55,395 nt of DNA from Ignavibacteria bacterium RIFCSPLOWO2_12_FULL_56_21 (GTDB lineage Bacteria; Bacteroidota; Ignavibacteria; UBA10030): contig MHAK01000127.1 in assembly GCA_001802945.1 (NCBI GenBank), positions 1 through 55,395 on the forward strand. The letters are read 5' to 3'. Positions within the stretch are counted from its first letter, which is position 1. The number at the start of each line of letters is the position of its first letter. The notes beneath the pieces were generated by a model that was not told where the DNA came from, ran no database searches, and worked only from the letters and a program-made list of their open reading frames with translations. Of the stretch, positions 8,827 to 18,915 are shown piece after piece. Both the position numbers and the translations under genes were made by a program.

Positions 8827-10490
8827 ATCCGCCACGACGTGATATCCATGCGCCACGTGGTTCTTCGCTCACCTGCAAGGGATGGGTGCAGGAAGCCGCG
8901 TATCGGATGATCTGCAACAATCTAGACCCCGAGGTGGCCGAACGTCCACAGGATCTCATTGTGTACGGCGGAACCGGCAAGGCGGCAAGGAATTGGAAAT
9001 GTTTCGACGCCATCCTCGACACCCTTCGCACCCTCGAGAACGATCAAACGCTCCTGGTCCAATCGGGAAAACCGGTCGGTGTCTTTACGACGTACGCAGA
9101 TGCGCCGCGCGTTCTCATCAGCAATTCCATGCTTGTCCCGGCATGGGCGACATGGGACGAATTCCGCAGACTCGAGGGGCTTGGGTTGACGATGTATGGG
9201 CAAATGACGGCAGGAAGCTGGATCTACATTGGAACCCAAGGAATCCTCCAGGGAACGTATGAGACCTTCGCCGCCGCGGCGGCACGCCATTTCGGGGGAA
9301 CGCTGGCGGGACGATTCCTGCTATCCGCCGGCCTTGGCGGTATGGGAGGCGCGCAACCTCTGGCCGCGACGATGAACGGCGCCGCGTGCCTCGTCATCGA
9401 AGTCGACGAACAGAGGATCCAGCGCCGGCTGGAAACACGCTATCTCGACCGGAAAGCAACGTCGCTCGAGGAGGCGCTCGCCATCATTCGGGATGCCGTA
9501 CATCGACGTGCACCCGTGTCTGTCGGCTTGTTGGGGAATGCTGCCGAGCTCATTCCGAAGATTGCCCGGGGCAAAGTGGCACCGGATATTGTGACTGACC
9601 AGACATCGGCACATGACACGCTAAACGGTTACGTCCCCGCGGGCATGCCGTACAAAGCTGCGCTTGCATTGCGAAAGCAGGACCCAAAGAAATACATTGC
9701 ATTGTCCGGACGGTCCATTGCTGCACATGTCCGCGGATTGCTCGCGTTGCAGCGACGCGGCGCCGTGGTTTTCGACTACGGGAACAATATCCGCGGGGAA
9801 GCGCAGGCGCAAGGTGTCCGGGACGCCTTCCGCATTCCCGGCTTTGTACCTGAATATATCCGACCGCTGTTCTGCGACGGCAAGGGTCCCTTTCGTTGGG
9901 TCGCGCTGTCCGGCGATCCTGAGGACATTCACAGAACCGACCGCGCGGTCATGGAGACTTTCCCTCACAACACAGCGCTGTGCACCTGGATTGCGAAGGC
10001 GCACAAGGAGGTCGCGTTCCAGGGGTTGCCCGCCCGGATCTGCTGGCTCGGATACGGCGAACGGGCCGCCATGGGCCGCATTTTCAACGACCTTGTCGCG
10101 CGCGGCGAGGTGTCGGCGCCGATCGTGATCGGCCGGGACCACCTTGATTGCGGAAGCGTTGCCTCTCCGAATCGCGAAACTGAAGGTATGCGTGACGGCA
10201 GCGATGCGATCGCCGACTGGCCGATCCTCAACGCTCTGCTTAACGCCGTGGGGGGCGCGAGCTGGGTGAGCGTTCATCATGGCGGCGGCGTCGGCATTGG
10301 ACGTTCGATCCACGCAGGCATGGTGGTCGTGTGTGACGGAACCGCCGAGGCGGCCAAGCGGCTGCAACGTGTCCTCACATACGACCCCGGCATGGGCATC
10401 GTACGGCATGCGGATGCCGGCTATCCCCGGGCAGTGAACAATGCGAAAACGCAGGGCATCAACATTCCCATGCTTGGAAAGAAGCAATGA
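8823..10490 (+). CDS. hutU: Urocanate hydratase
   Basis: HutU (555 residues, normal length) converts urocanate to 4-imidazolone-5-propanoate using tightly bound NAD+ as electrophile. Visible signatures include [11 protein letters not shown], the glycine-rich [12 protein letters not shown] nucleotide-binding stretch, [21 protein letters not shown], and the conserved [18 protein letters not shown] with the active-site cysteine. The ATG at 8823 overlaps the ridA-like stop by four bases, and the stop in turn overlaps the hybrid kinase start by four bases. The open frame extends upstream to 8628, but that part is antiphase to the RidA gene and unrelated to HutU. Confidence 0.97.
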   Translation: MNPPRRDIHAPRGSSLTCKGWVQEAAYRMICNNLDPEVAERPQDLIVYGGTGKAARNWKCFDAILDTLRTLENDQTLLVQSGKPVGVFTTYADAPRVLISNSMLVPAWATWDEFRRLEGLGLTMYGQMTAGSWIYIGTQGILQGTYETFAAAAARHFGGTLAGRFLLSAGLGGMGGAQPLAATMNGAACLVIEVDEQRIQRRLETRYLDRKATSLEEALAIIRDAVHRRAPVSVGLLGNAAELIPKIARGKVAPDIVTDQTSAHDTLNGYVPAGMPYKAALALRKQDPKKYIALSGRSIAAHVRGLLALQRRGAVVFDYGNNIRGEAQAQGVRDAFRIPGFVPEYIRPLFCDGKGPFRWVALSGDPEDIHRTDRAVMETFPHNTALCTWIAKAHKEVAFQGLPARICWLGYGERAAMGRIFNDLVARGEVSAPIVIGRDHLDCGSVASPNRETEGMRDGSDAIADWPILNALLNAVGGASWVSVHHGGGVGIGRSIHAGMVVVCDGTAEAAKRLQRVLTYDPGMGIVRHADAGYPRAVNNAKTQGINIPMLGKKQ

Positions 10491-12877
10491 CACGGGCCGA
10501 TCATCACGAGCGGAATGTACGGAGCGAGGACATGCTCACCACGGTCATTGATACGGTCGGCGAAGGTATTACATTCAGCGATGAAAAGGGTACGTTCGAG
10601 ATCTTCAACAAGAAGTTCGAAGAACTGACCGGATATACGAAGGAAGAGGCCAATGCCGCAGACGACTTCAGCGCATTGATCCACATCGACCCTGCCGCTC
10701 ACCGTGCGGGACTTGACCGACTCCGCGAAGTGATGGAGAAAGGGAGCATCCACGACGTTGAGACTGAGATCCGGACGAAGACTGGCGACGTGAAGACCGT
10801 GTCCGTGTCAACCCGACTCGTCCAACGGAGTCACCGAAAGATGTTCCTGAGCGTGTACCGCGACATCACGGAGCGCAAACGAACGCTCGACCAGCTTCAG
10901 TCGGCCATGGAAGCCGCCAACACTGCGGCACGTGCGAAAGCGGATTTTCTCGCCACCATGAGCCATGAGATCCGAACGCCGTTGAACGGCGTGATCGGCA
11001 TGACCGACATCCTCATGCACACCGATCTCACTGCAGAACAATTGGAGTACGTCGAGACGCTTCGAACGAGCGGCGAAACGCTTCTCACCGTCATCAACGA
11101 CATCCTGGACTATTCAAAGATCGAAAATGGAAAGCTCGATCTCGACCTTCATCCATTCGACATAGTCGCTTGCATCGAGGACGTCTACGACATTCTCTCC
11201 TATAAAGCACGGGAGAAGAACCTCGACCTGCTGTATATTGTCGATACGGACATTCCACGAACGCTCCTCGGGGATGAAACGCGGATTCGCCAGATCCTTC
11301 TCAATCTTGCCGGAAACGCCGTGAAATTCACGTCGCGCGGCGATGTCCTCATTCAAGTGAAAACGATACGATCCGACGGCGCGTCACTTGAATTGCAGGT
11401 CGATGTCCGCGACTCCGGCATCGGCATTTCTCCGGAAGGCCAAAGCATGCTCTTCCGTTCGTTCACCCAGGTGGATTCCTCGACAACCCGTAAATTCGGA
11501 GGAACCGGACTCGGACTCGCAATCTCCCGGCGTCTCGTGGATTTGATGGGAGGACGAATCTGGGTCACAAGCGAAGTGAATGTCGGCTCAACCTTTTCGT
11601 TCACCATTCGCGTCAGTGCTCTACCGGAGTCGGAAAGTCCGACGAAACACTCCGTCCGTTCCGTTACCGAAATCCTCGCCGGTAAGAGGATCATTATCGT
11701 GGATGACAATCGGACAAACCTGGAGATCTTGAAGCAGCAAAGCATTCTCTGGGGAATGTTGCCGGCTTTGACTGCATCGCCCAAAGAAGCGCTTACCTGG
11801 ATCGAGCGCAGCGATCGATACGACATCGGGATCTTCGACATGCATATGCCGGACATGAACGGACTACAGTTGGCGAGAGCCGTTCGACGATCTGCGGCAG
11901 GCCAGTCGTTGCCCTTGATCCTCCTAACGTCCCATGGACCTCAGTCCGAGCTTGCTGCAGAAGTTGCAGCGCTCTTCACTGCATCGGTCACGAAGCCCGT
12001 TCGCTCGTCAAACCTGCTCGAAATGATCGCCTCGTCGCTCACCGGTCGCCGGGCGTCCGAACTCCGTGAGGGAAAGAAACCCGAGAATGACGAGCAGTTG
12101 TCCACTCTCGTTCCGCTCAGGATTCTGGTCGCTGAAGACAACGGCGTCAATCAAAAACTCATTCTTCGTCTCTTGCAGAAACTCGGTTATGCTGCGACCT
12201 TGGCATCCGACGGCCGGGAAGCTGTGGCCGCTGCGACCGCCACCGAGTTCGACGTTATCCTCATGGATATCCACATGCCCGAGATGGACGGCTTGGAGGC
12301 GACGCGGGCGATCCTAGGACTTCCGGGCCGTACTGTTTCCCCGGTCATCCTTGCACTGACGGCAGCCGTCATGCAGGAGGACATGGACCAGTGTTCTGCC
12401 GCTGGCATGAAGGATTTCATCAGTAAGCCCGTGCATTTGTCGGAACTGCGGAAAATGCTCCTGAAGTGGGGATCAGAAGTCCTCAAGTCCCGGTCGGTCG
12501 GCGAAGTTCCGGCGGCATCAGAGCCGCACTTGTTGGAACGGCTGCGTCAACTTTGCGTTGAAACAGACCCCGACTTTGTTCACAATCTTGTCGGCAACTA
12601 CCTGCCCGACACTGAGACGAAGGTGAAGCTCCTGAGCAAACAGCTGGAGGATGAGAACTTCGAGCAGCTCCGACAGACCGCGCATGCCTTGAAGGGCGGC
12701 GCGTTGAACATGGGGGCGCATGTGCTCGGCGGGATGTGCGGTGCCCTGCAAGTCAGCGTTGAGAAACAGCTCCAGGACGACATGCGTTCCTTCATCCTGA
12801 AGATCGGCGAACAATGGCTCCTCGCAAAAAAAGAATTCGAGCAGTTCCTCCTGTCGGGAAAACCATCGGAAGCGTAG
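10487..12877 (+). CDS. Hybrid histidine kinase (PAS-HisKA-HATPase-REC-REC-Hpt)
   Basis: A 796-residue soluble kinase. A PAS domain covers about residues 15-130 and is followed by a dimerisation domain with His160 in [11 protein letters not shown] and an ATPase with [16 protein letters not shown] and [10 protein letters not shown]. Two receivers follow: the first has Asp451 in [10 protein letters not shown], the second Asp594 in [13 protein letters not shown]-terminal Hpt domain has His733 in AHALKGG. It is therefore a complete His-Asp-His relay in one chain. No membrane helix or extracellular sensor is visible, so the PAS domain probably senses a cytoplasmic signal. Its start overlaps the hutU stop. 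SixA and the NtrC-type regulator upstream are candidate partners. Confidence 0.92.
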   Translation: MTRADHHERNVRSEDMLTTVIDTVGEGITFSDEKGTFEIFNKKFEELTGYTKEEANAADDFSALIHIDPAAHRAGLDRLREVMEKGSIHDVETEIRTKTGDVKTVSVSTRLVQRSHRKMFLSVYRDITERKRTLDQLQSAMEAANTAARAKADFLATMSHEIRTPLNGVIGMTDILMHTDLTAEQLEYVETLRTSGETLLTVINDILDYSKIENGKLDLDLHPFDIVACIEDVYDILSYKAREKNLDLLYIVDTDIPRTLLGDETRIRQILLNLAGNAVKFTSRGDVLIQVKTIRSDGASLELQVDVRDSGIGISPEGQSMLFRSFTQVDSSTTRKFGGTGLGLAISRRLVDLMGGRIWVTSEVNVGSTFSFTIRVSALPESESPTKHSVRSVTEILAGKRIIIVDDNRTNLEILKQQSILWGMLPALTASPKEALTWIERSDRYDIGIFDMHMPDMNGLQLARAVRRSAAGQSLPLILLTSHGPQSELAAEVAALFTASVTKPVRSSNLLEMIASSLTGRRASELREGKKPENDEQLSTLVPLRILVAEDNGVNQKLILRLLQKLGYAATLASDGREAVAAATATEFDVILMDIHMPEMDGLEATRAILGLPGRTVSPVILALTAAVMQEDMDQCSAAGMKDFISKPVHLSELRKMLLKWGSEVLKSRSVGEVPAASEPHLLERLRQLCVETDPDFVHNLVGNYLPDTETKVKLLSKQLEDENFEQLRQTAHALKGGALNMGAHVLGGMCGALQVSVEKQLQDDMRSFILKIGEQWLLAKKEFEQFLLSGKPSEA

Positions 12878-12942
12878 AAAGCCCGCCAGGGACCGATAGC
12901 GGAGTTCGTGGACTCTGTGCGTCGTGCATTTTCGCCCGGATC

Positions 12943-12982
12943 GTTCACAATGAACGCGGCAGTACGTTTGTCTTGTGTGAAC
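12943..12982. promoter_or_regulatory. Inverted repeat in the gap upstream of hutI
   Basis: GTTCACA (12943-12949) and TGTGAAC (12976-12982) are perfect inverted 7-mers 26 bases apart in the 245-bp gap between the hybrid kinase and hutI. It may be a regulator binding site for hutI. No convincing promoter was seen beside it, and the rest of the gap shows no gene. Confidence 0.25.
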
Positions 12983-13122
12983 GGTCGGAATCTGATCCGC
13001 GTTTCGTTAAATTCCCCCGGCTTCCGGTCCTCGAATGCCCGGGGTACGACCGCCGCCAGATCCCGGAAGGACCGCTTGATTCTGCCTGAATTCCTTCGTT
13101 ATTTGCAGTCTATCCCACCTGC

Positions 13123-14373
13123 ATGGTCCGACAGCTTCTTCTCCATCACATCCGTCAGCTCCTGACTTTCGCCGGACCTCCCTCGCCCCGACGAGGAGTA
13201 GAACTGCGCGACATCGGACTGCTGACAGACGCATCTGTTCTCGTCGAGAACGGCAAAATTGCGTGGGTCGGGCCCGCAGGCGACCTTGACGGCACGCGCG
13301 TCCATGATGCCGACGAAATCGACTGCTCGGAGTCGGTTGTCCTGCCGGGACTCATCGACTGTCACACGCATGCAATGTTCGCCGGCACCAGGGAGGACGA
13401 GTTTGCCCAGCGTTCCGAGGGAGTTTCGTATCAAGAGATCGCGAACCGGGGAGGCGGAATCCTGAGCACCGTGAAAGCAACGCGCGCCGCGACAAAGCGC
13501 GAGTTGAAGCGGCTAACGGCTCGACGCCTCGATCTCATGATGCAGCACGGAACGACAACAATGGAGATCAAGTCGGGGTACGGACTAAACGAAGAGGCTG
13601 AGTTGAAAATGCTGGAGGCGATCCGGGAGTTACAGGATGAGCATCCGGCCACCGTCGTAGCGACTTTCCTGGGGGCGCATGCGGTACCGCCCGAATACGA
13701 AGGCCGTTCGGACGAATATATCACACTGCTCATCGAGCGCATCCTGCCCTACATCGCCAAGAGACATTTGGCCGCTTTTTGCGATGTATTCTGTGAGAAC
13801 GGATATTTCACAACCTCTCAGTCGAACAGATTGCTGTCGGCGGCAGCCGGCCTGGGGCTCGGCGTACGACTTCATGCCGATCAGCTTCACCAAATCGGAG
13901 CGTCCGCGCTGGGTGCCGAACTCTCAGCCCATACAGTGGACCATCTGGAGCGTATTGACGACCGGTCGATCGCCGCACTTCGCTCGTCGGGCACTATCGG
14001 TGTGATCCTTCCCGGTGCATCGTTTTTCCTGGGGGGGCCGTACGCCCCTGCACGGAAGCTCATCGACTCCGGAGTACCGATCGCCATAGCCTCAAATTTC
14101 AATCCCGGTTCGTGCATGAGTTTCTCTCTTCCTTTGATGACCACGATCGCGTGCACGCAAACCGGCGTAACTCCCGAGGAGGCGTTGTCGGCAGTGACCG
14201 TGAACGCCGCGGTTGCGTTGGGAATTTCCGATCGGTTCGGCTCGATCGACACGGGAAAAGAAGCCGATTTCGTGATGTTCGATGTCCCCTCGTACCGGTC
14301 CATTTCGTATGAATTCGGCACTAATCTCGTCTCGCGTGTTATCAAACGCGGCGTACTTCTGGAGTTTCCGTAA
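13123..14373 (+). CDS. hutI: Imidazolonepropionase
   Basis: HutI (416 residues) hydrolyses 4-imidazolone-5-propanoate to N-formimino-L-glutamate, the third step of histidine degradation. It is an amidohydrolase with the metal motif DCHTHAMFAG, followed by EIKSGYGL, FLGAHAVPPEY, the HADQLHQIGA segment and the C-terminal ASNFNPGSCMS with its active-site region. These are the standard HutI signatures and the length is normal. It is separated from the upstream kinase by 245 bp, so it may have its own promoter. It is followed after only 3 bp by a DUF429 gene. Confidence 0.96.
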   Translation: MVRQLLLHHIRQLLTFAGPPSPRRGVELRDIGLLTDASVLVENGKIAWVGPAGDLDGTRVHDADEIDCSESVVLPGLIDCHTHAMFAGTREDEFAQRSEGVSYQEIANRGGGILSTVKATRAATKRELKRLTARRLDLMMQHGTTTMEIKSGYGLNEEAELKMLEAIRELQDEHPATVVATFLGAHAVPPEYEGRSDEYITLLIERILPYIAKRHLAAFCDVFCENGYFTTSQSNRLLSAAAGLGLGVRLHADQLHQIGASALGAELSAHTVDHLERIDDRSIAALRSSGTIGVILPGASFFLGGPYAPARKLIDSGVPIAIASNFNPGSCMSFSLPLMTTIACTQTGVTPEEALSAVTVNAAVALGISDRFGSIDTGKEADFVMFDVPSYRSISYEFGTNLVSRVIKRGVLLEFP

Positions 14374-14376
14374 GCA

Positions 14377-14976
14377 GTGAATGCACAATCAGTCGTCGTT
14401 GGAATCGACCTTGCCGGAAGCCCAAAACGGATCACCGGCATCTGCGCAATGCAGCGTTCGCGCGTCGTGGCTTCGACCGAGGCACATACGGATGCCGAGA
14501 TCGTGGATTTCATTCGTTCTGCCCAACCGGAGCTTGTGACGATCGACGCGCCCCTGCACCTACCACCGGGTAGAAAGTCTCTCGACGACCGGAACGGCGA
14601 GCATTTTCGCCCTTGCGACCGGGAACTCCTGCGGCGCGGCATCAGGTTCTTTCCCATCACGCTGGGACCAATGCGGCTGCTTACGGAACGGGGCATTCGC
14701 CTGAAGAAACGCCTCACCAAACTTGGGATACCGGCCATCGAGATGTATCCCGGCGGTGCACAGGACGTTTGGGGGATCCCGCGCAAACAACATGGACTCG
14801 AGGACCTTCGACGTGGACTGCGCAGGCTTGGCATCAAAGGGATTGACGAGAAGATGAACAACGATGAGCTTGACGCCGTCACCGGCGCTTACGTTGGCGT
14901 GCTGTATCTGCGGGGCCGTGCGGAAATAATCGGCGACTTCCGCCATGGCGCTATTTTGCTGCCGTTGAAAAAGTAA
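14377..14976 (+). CDS. DUF429 family protein (predicted RNase H-fold nuclease)
   Basis: A 199-residue protein starting at GTG with VVVGIDLAGSPKRITG, followed by VTIDAPLHLP, RPCDRELLRRGIRFFP and EMYPGGAQDVWG, and an acidic NNDELDAVTGAY near the end. These match DUF429, predicted to have an RNase H-like fold; the acidic residues in GIDLAGS, TIDAP and DELDA could be the metal ligands. No biochemical function is established. It sits between hutI and ftcD, 3 bp after the hutI stop, so it is carried in the histidine operon without an obvious role there. Confidence 0.75.
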   Translation: MNAQSVVVGIDLAGSPKRITGICAMQRSRVVASTEAHTDAEIVDFIRSAQPELVTIDAPLHLPPGRKSLDDRNGEHFRPCDRELLRRGIRFFPITLGPMRLLTERGIRLKKRLTKLGIPAIEMYPGGAQDVWGIPRKQHGLEDLRRGLRRLGIKGIDEKMNNDELDAVTGAYVGVLYLRGRAEIIGDFRHGAILLPLKK

Positions 14977-15026
14977 ACCGCGAATGCGCACGAATTGATG
15001 CGAATGAGGAGTCTTCGCGGGTCTTT

Positions 15027-15062
15027 GTTTGGCATGTTTGGCCCGTTTGGCACGTTTGCCAA
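15027..15062. repeat. Four imperfect 9-bp repeats (GTTTGGCnn)
   Basis: Four back-to-back units start at 15027, 15036, 15045 and 15054: GTTTGGCAT, GTTTGGCCC, GTTTGGCAC and GTTTGCCAA. They fill part of the 111-bp gap before ftcD. They resemble other short periodic intergenic elements in this window. Function unknown. Confidence 0.75.
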
Positions 15063-15087
15063 ATTCGAAACTTCTTTATGATTTCCC

Positions 15088-16155
15088 ATGACATCTCCCT
15101 CTCCACTCATTGAGTGTGTCCCGAATTTCAGCGAGGGCCGCAATATGTCGGTCATCAACGCCATCGGGAACGCCGTGAGTTCAGTCGATGGCGCCAGACT
15201 CCTCAACATCGAGCCTGACAAGGACTATAATAGAACGGTGGTCACGTTTGTCGGAACTCGCGACGCCGTTGTCGAAGCAGCCTTTCGCGCCACGTCGGTC
15301 GCCGCGGAGCGGATCGACATGCGGTTCCATTCGGGAGAACATCCCCGGCTGGGAGCCACCGATGTTGTGCCGTTCATTCCCGTGTCCGGCGTATCAATGG
15401 ATGACTGCATCCAATTGGCACGGCGGTTCGGCGAACGTGTGTCGTCAGAATTGAAGATCCCGGTCTACTTGTATGAATTTGCAGCATCGTCTCCTGAACG
15501 GAGGAACTTGTCCGATATCCGCAAAGGGGAATATGAAGGTCTCGAGTCAAAACTGAAGGATCCCGCCTGGACGCCCGATTTCGGACCTGCCGTCTTCAAT
15601 GCGAAGTCGGGTGCCACCGTAACGGGAGCGCGCAAGTTCCTCATCGCATACAACGTCAATCTTGCGACGGAAGAAACACAGATCGCACAGGAGATCGCAT
15701 TGCGCATCAGGGAAAGCGGCCGTGTTCAGAAGGACGCCCAGGGAAATCCGGTCAAGGACGCACGCGGGAAAACGCTCAAGATCCCCGGGACTCTGAAATC
15801 CGTGAAGGCGATGGGAGTGTTCCTCGAGAGACACAGGATTGCACAAGTGTCGATCAACCTCGTCGATTACTCCATCACGTCGATGCACGACGCGTTCGAG
15901 GAAGTTGCGCGCCTGGCGAAGGAATTAGGTACTCACGTGACCGGAAGCGAGCTCGTCGGCCTGTCACCTCTTGAGGCGTTTCGAAAGGCATGCCGGTTCT
16001 ATGAGCCCTCGTTCAAAGGGTCAGACCGGGACACCGTTGCGCTTGCCTGCAAGAAACTCGGTTTGGACCAGCTGGAACCGTTTGTCGCAGACAAAAAAAT
16101 CATAGAATTCATGATCATGGATTCTTTGGGCCACGGCAGCAGTACTACCATCTAG
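15088..16155 (+). CDS. ftcD: Glutamate formimidoyltransferase
   Basis: A 355-residue protein covering the transferase half of FtcD. It moves the formimino group of N-formimino-glutamate to tetrahydrofolate, releasing glutamate. Visible signatures are the N-terminal ECVPNFSEGRN, HSGEHPRLGATDVVPF, YEFAASSPERRNL, GARKFLIAYNVNL and INLVDY. The usual transferase domain is about 300 residues; the extra length is at the C-terminus and contains no cyclodeaminase domain, which is supplied by the next gene 11 bp downstream. With hutH, hutU and hutI it completes conversion of histidine to glutamate by the folate-dependent branch. Confidence 0.95.
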   Translation: MTSPSPLIECVPNFSEGRNMSVINAIGNAVSSVDGARLLNIEPDKDYNRTVVTFVGTRDAVVEAAFRATSVAAERIDMRFHSGEHPRLGATDVVPFIPVSGVSMDDCIQLARRFGERVSSELKIPVYLYEFAASSPERRNLSDIRKGEYEGLESKLKDPAWTPDFGPAVFNAKSGATVTGARKFLIAYNVNLATEETQIAQEIALRIRESGRVQKDAQGNPVKDARGKTLKIPGTLKSVKAMGVFLERHRIAQVSINLVDYSITSMHDAFEEVARLAKELGTHVTGSELVGLSPLEAFRKACRFYEPSFKGSDRDTVALACKKLGLDQLEPFVADKKIIEFMIMDSLGHGSSTTI

Positions 16156-16166
16156 GAACCTACCTC

Positions 16167-16808
16167 ATGCTTATCGATCGTTCCGTCTCATCCTTTCTGG
16201 AGGACACCGCATCTTCATCACCGGCTCCCGGAGGGGGAAGCGTCTCCGCGCTCGCCTCGGCTCTCGGCGCATCGCTGACAGCAATGGTGTGCAGGCTGAC
16301 TATCGGAAAAAAGAAATATGCGGACGTGGAAGAAACCATGAAAGCTGCGCTGACGAAGGCAGAAGAGATACGATTTGCCCTTCGTTCCCTTATCGACGCC
16401 GATACACAGGCGTTCAACACGCTGATGATGGCATTCGGGATGCCGAAAGACACGGAAGACCAGCGCAGTGCGCGGGCAGAAGATATCGAATCGGCGACAC
16501 AGCGTGCCACGCAAATGCCGCTCGAAGTGCTGCGACAATCGGCAAAGGCGGTGGACATCATTCAGACGGTGGCCGATCACGGCAACGTGAATTCTCGTTC
16601 GGACGCCGGAGTCGCCGCAGTGCTCATCGGAGCCGGAGCCCGAGGGGCGGCCATGAACGTGATGATCAACTTGCCGGGGATCAAGGACGCAGAGTTTGTT
16701 GCAGCGACGAAAGCGGAAACGGTGAGGTTGGAGGAAGAAGTGACAGCCAGATGTCAGGCAATCGCGCAGAAAATCCGCAGTGGACTCGACACGGTGGATC
16801 GTTCATAG
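16167..16808 (+). CDS. fchA: Formimidoyl-THF cyclodeaminase / methenyl-THF cyclohydrolase
   Basis: A 213-residue, mostly helical protein of the FTCD cyclodeaminase family. The signature SSPAPGGGSVSALASALGASL is near residues 16-36, and DHGNVNSRSDAGVAAVLI is further on. The family converts 5-formimino-THF to 5,10-methenyl-THF and ammonia, and related clostridial FchA proteins hydrolyse methenyl-THF. Placement directly behind ftcD favours the deaminase role, which would feed one-carbon units from histidine into the folate pool. The gene faces rsmE convergently across a 27-bp gap containing a GCCGGT/ACCGGC stem without a U-tract. Confidence 0.9.
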   Translation: MLIDRSVSSFLEDTASSSPAPGGGSVSALASALGASLTAMVCRLTIGKKKYADVEETMKAALTKAEEIRFALRSLIDADTQAFNTLMMAFGMPKDTEDQRSARAEDIESATQRATQMPLEVLRQSAKAVDIIQTVADHGNVNSRSDAGVAAVLIGAGARGAAMNVMINLPGIKDAEFVAATKAETVRLEEEVTARCQAIAQKIRSGLDTVDRS

Positions 16809-16835
16809 ACAAGTGAAGTGCCGGTAAACGCCGAA

Positions 16836-17561
16836 TTAACCGGCGCCGACGATCCAGGCAACCGCAGACATGGCAGCGGTTTCTGAGCGGAGCCGCCGAG
16901 GGCCGAGGGAGATGGGCACAAAGGAATGTGCCGCCGCAATGTCCAACTCGCCGTCCGTAAATCCGCCTTCCGGCCCAACTACGACAAGAACGGACTTCAC
17001 CCCCTCGTGATGCTGCAGAACGGAGCCGACGAACTGTGATTGCTCCGTGCGCTCGTGGGGCATGAGCCGCAATTCGTATTCGTCCGAATGGCTCACAAGC
17101 GTTTCAAACGACGTCAGAGGGAAGATACGCGGGCGATAGCTACGGCCGCTCTGCTTCATTGCAGTGATCGTAATCTTTTCCAGGCGATCGTGTTTGTCCT
17201 GCCGCGCGAGTGTTCTTTCACACACAAGAGGAACGATCGACCGAACCCCGAATTCTGTCACTTTTTCGACCAGAACATCGAACCTCGATGGGTTCTTGAG
17301 AAGCGATACGCCGAGTGTAACGCTGATGCGCGGCTCATTCTTGCGAAGGTGAGTCTGGACGATCTCACACTCCCCTTCATCCCGTCCTAGAGTTGAAACG
17401 ACAGCTTCGAACATCGTATCTTCTCCGTCCGTCACGAGGATGTGCTCCCCTATCCGTTTACGGAGAACTCGTGCAAGATGCTTGTACTCATCTCCCCGAA
17501 GTACGATCGTTGAGCCGTGCACATCCTGCGGAATCACGTAAAAGAAATCCAGTGTGCTCAT
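16836..17561 (-). CDS. rsmE: 16S rRNA (uracil-1498-N3)-methyltransferase
   Basis: The 241-residue protein has an N-terminal PUA-like domain with GDEYKHLARVLRKRIG and a C-terminal SPOUT (trefoil-knot) methyltransferase domain with the SAM-binding VVVGPEGGFTDGEL and SLGPRRLRSETA signatures. RsmE methylates U1498 in helix 44 of 16S rRNA. It is the last gene of the long leftward run, starting one base after the stop of the BamA-like gene. Confidence 0.95.
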   Translation of the reverse strand: MSTLDFFYVIPQDVHGSTIVLRGDEYKHLARVLRKRIGEHILVTDGEDTMFEAVVSTLGRDEGECEIVQTHLRKNEPRISVTLGVSLLKNPSRFDVLVEKVTEFGVRSIVPLVCERTLARQDKHDRLEKITITAMKQSGRSYRPRIFPLTSFETLVSHSDEYELRLMPHERTEQSQFVGSVLQHHEGVKSVLVVVGPEGGFTDGELDIAAAHSFVPISLGPRRLRSETAAMSAVAWIVGAG

Positions 17562-17562
17562 T

Positions 17563-18915
17563 TCAGAAGGACGCTCCGAAATCCAGGATGAGTTCTTCCC
17601 TGCCCTGAAAATCTACCCCAGCCTCCGTACGGACAATGATCCCATACGGCAGGATCCAGTGGAGTCCCGCCCCCGCGCCGACATACAGCGGTGCGTCAAT
17701 AAACGATCGATTCCGATAGAAGACCTTGCCTGCATCGATGAAGATCGCGCCATACAGACCATGGCGAAGCACGGCGAATTGGCGCACGGGTATGAACGAC
17801 GATTCATAATATCGCGGCGACAATAACGGGATGCGAAGTTCCATATTCCCGCCAAACTGGTGCTCCCCTTCCCGGACGGTCAGGAAGGAACCCCGAATGC
17901 GCTCGTCGTATCCAAGGAAGATATGTCGATAGCTAGGAACGACTCCGCCGGTTGTCAGGCGTGTGTAGAAGCGTCCGGCAACGGACCAATCGCCCGCAAT
18001 CGGAAGATACTTGCGGAGATCGGCCCCCACCCTCGTGATGTTCATCGCCGATTCGCCGAAGCCATCCTTCGCGATCCACAGCGAAAGAAAGCTTCCCTCC
18101 ATGGCGTATTCTCGCACGTCCCTTTGGTCGTCGATGAACCACAGGAGCGATGTGATGAAATAGTCGTGCCCCGATGACGAGGCAATGCGCTGCGCGGGTC
18201 CGTTCGGCGCCTCCCAATACTCCGTGCCGATAGTTCCCACCAAAGTTCTATAGTATCCGAATCGCTTACCAAGCGATATTTTTTGAACGCTTTGGACCTG
18301 CTGAAACTCGGCGCCATCCTGGCTCAACGGATGAAGATGGGCGTAATTGACCTGGCCCTCAAAATACACGTCTTCTTCCCCCAGAAATCGCGGATTCCGA
18401 TACGAAAGCTGCACCCACTGGTCGTAACCCGTGGCCGCCTCGAAGAACAGCTTCTGATTCAGCCCGGCGAGATTCTGGTGTGTCACTCCGATTCCGTAGA
18501 ATATCTTCTTGGGATCACGATTGCGCAAACCCAAGACTGGAAACGGATACACATACCATCGTTCATCCACCGCAACATGGACGTCGGCGCTGTCGCCGAA
18601 CTCTTGCACTTCGATATCGACGCGGTTAAAGATCTGAAGATTATAGATCCTCTCCTTGTCATGCTCGACCGCCTCCGGCGTCACCGGTATTCCGGGACGA
18701 AGCGCCATCTCCCTGAAGATCACTCGCGGCTGTGTGACAGAATTCCCGCGAATGACCACGCTTCGCACGACCGGACCGGTGCTGTCCACCGACTGCCCCT
18801 GGACCCAAGGGGAACACACAACCGTAACGAACGCAGCAAAGCAGCACTGAAAAACGCGGAACCCCCTGCGGGTGGGCAAGGGGCCCTGGATCGTTCTGAG
18901 GTTCGTCGCGTTCAT
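17563..18915 (-). CDS. BamA/TamA-like outer membrane protein (one POTRA domain and a barrel)
   Basis: The 450-residue protein has a hydrophobic N-terminal segment (about residues 20-40, ending in VQGQS), which is probably a signal peptide. One POTRA-like domain follows (VVRSVVIRGNSVTQPRVIFRE; YNLQIFNRVDIEV, about 48-110), then a surface-antigen/D15-type beta-barrel rich in alternating aromatic strands and ending in a terminal Phe (DFGASF). A single POTRA and a short barrel set it apart from true BamA (five POTRAs). It may secrete or insert a specific substrate. The start at 18915 overlaps the stop of the CoA-binding gene by four bases; an earlier in-frame start lies inside that gene. Confidence 0.82.
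   Translation of the reverse strand: MNATNLRTIQGPLPTRRGFRVFQCCFAAFVTVVCSPWVQGQSVDSTGPVVRSVVIRGNSVTQPRVIFREMALRPGIPVTPEAVEHDKERIYNLQIFNRVDIEVQEFGDSADVHVAVDERWYVYPFPVLGLRNRDPKKIFYGIGVTHQNLAGLNQKLFFEAATGYDQWVQLSYRNPRFLGEEDVYFEGQVNYAHLHPLSQDGAEFQQVQSVQKISLGKRFGYYRTLVGTIGTEYWEAPNGPAQRIASSSGHDYFITSLLWFIDDQRDVREYAMEGSFLSLWIAKDGFGESAMNITRVGADLRKYLPIAGDWSVAGRFYTRLTTGGVVPSYRHIFLGYDERIRGSFLTVREGEHQFGGNMELRIPLLSPRYYESSFIPVRQFAVLRHGLYGAIFIDAGKVFYRNRSFIDAPLYVGAGAGLHWILPYGIIVRTEAGVDFQGREELILDFGASF

Noticed and set aside
16820-16844. Convergent terminator between fchA and rsmE
   Set aside because: The 6-bp stem has a 13-base loop, no U-tract in either direction, and lies partly in the rsmE coding end.
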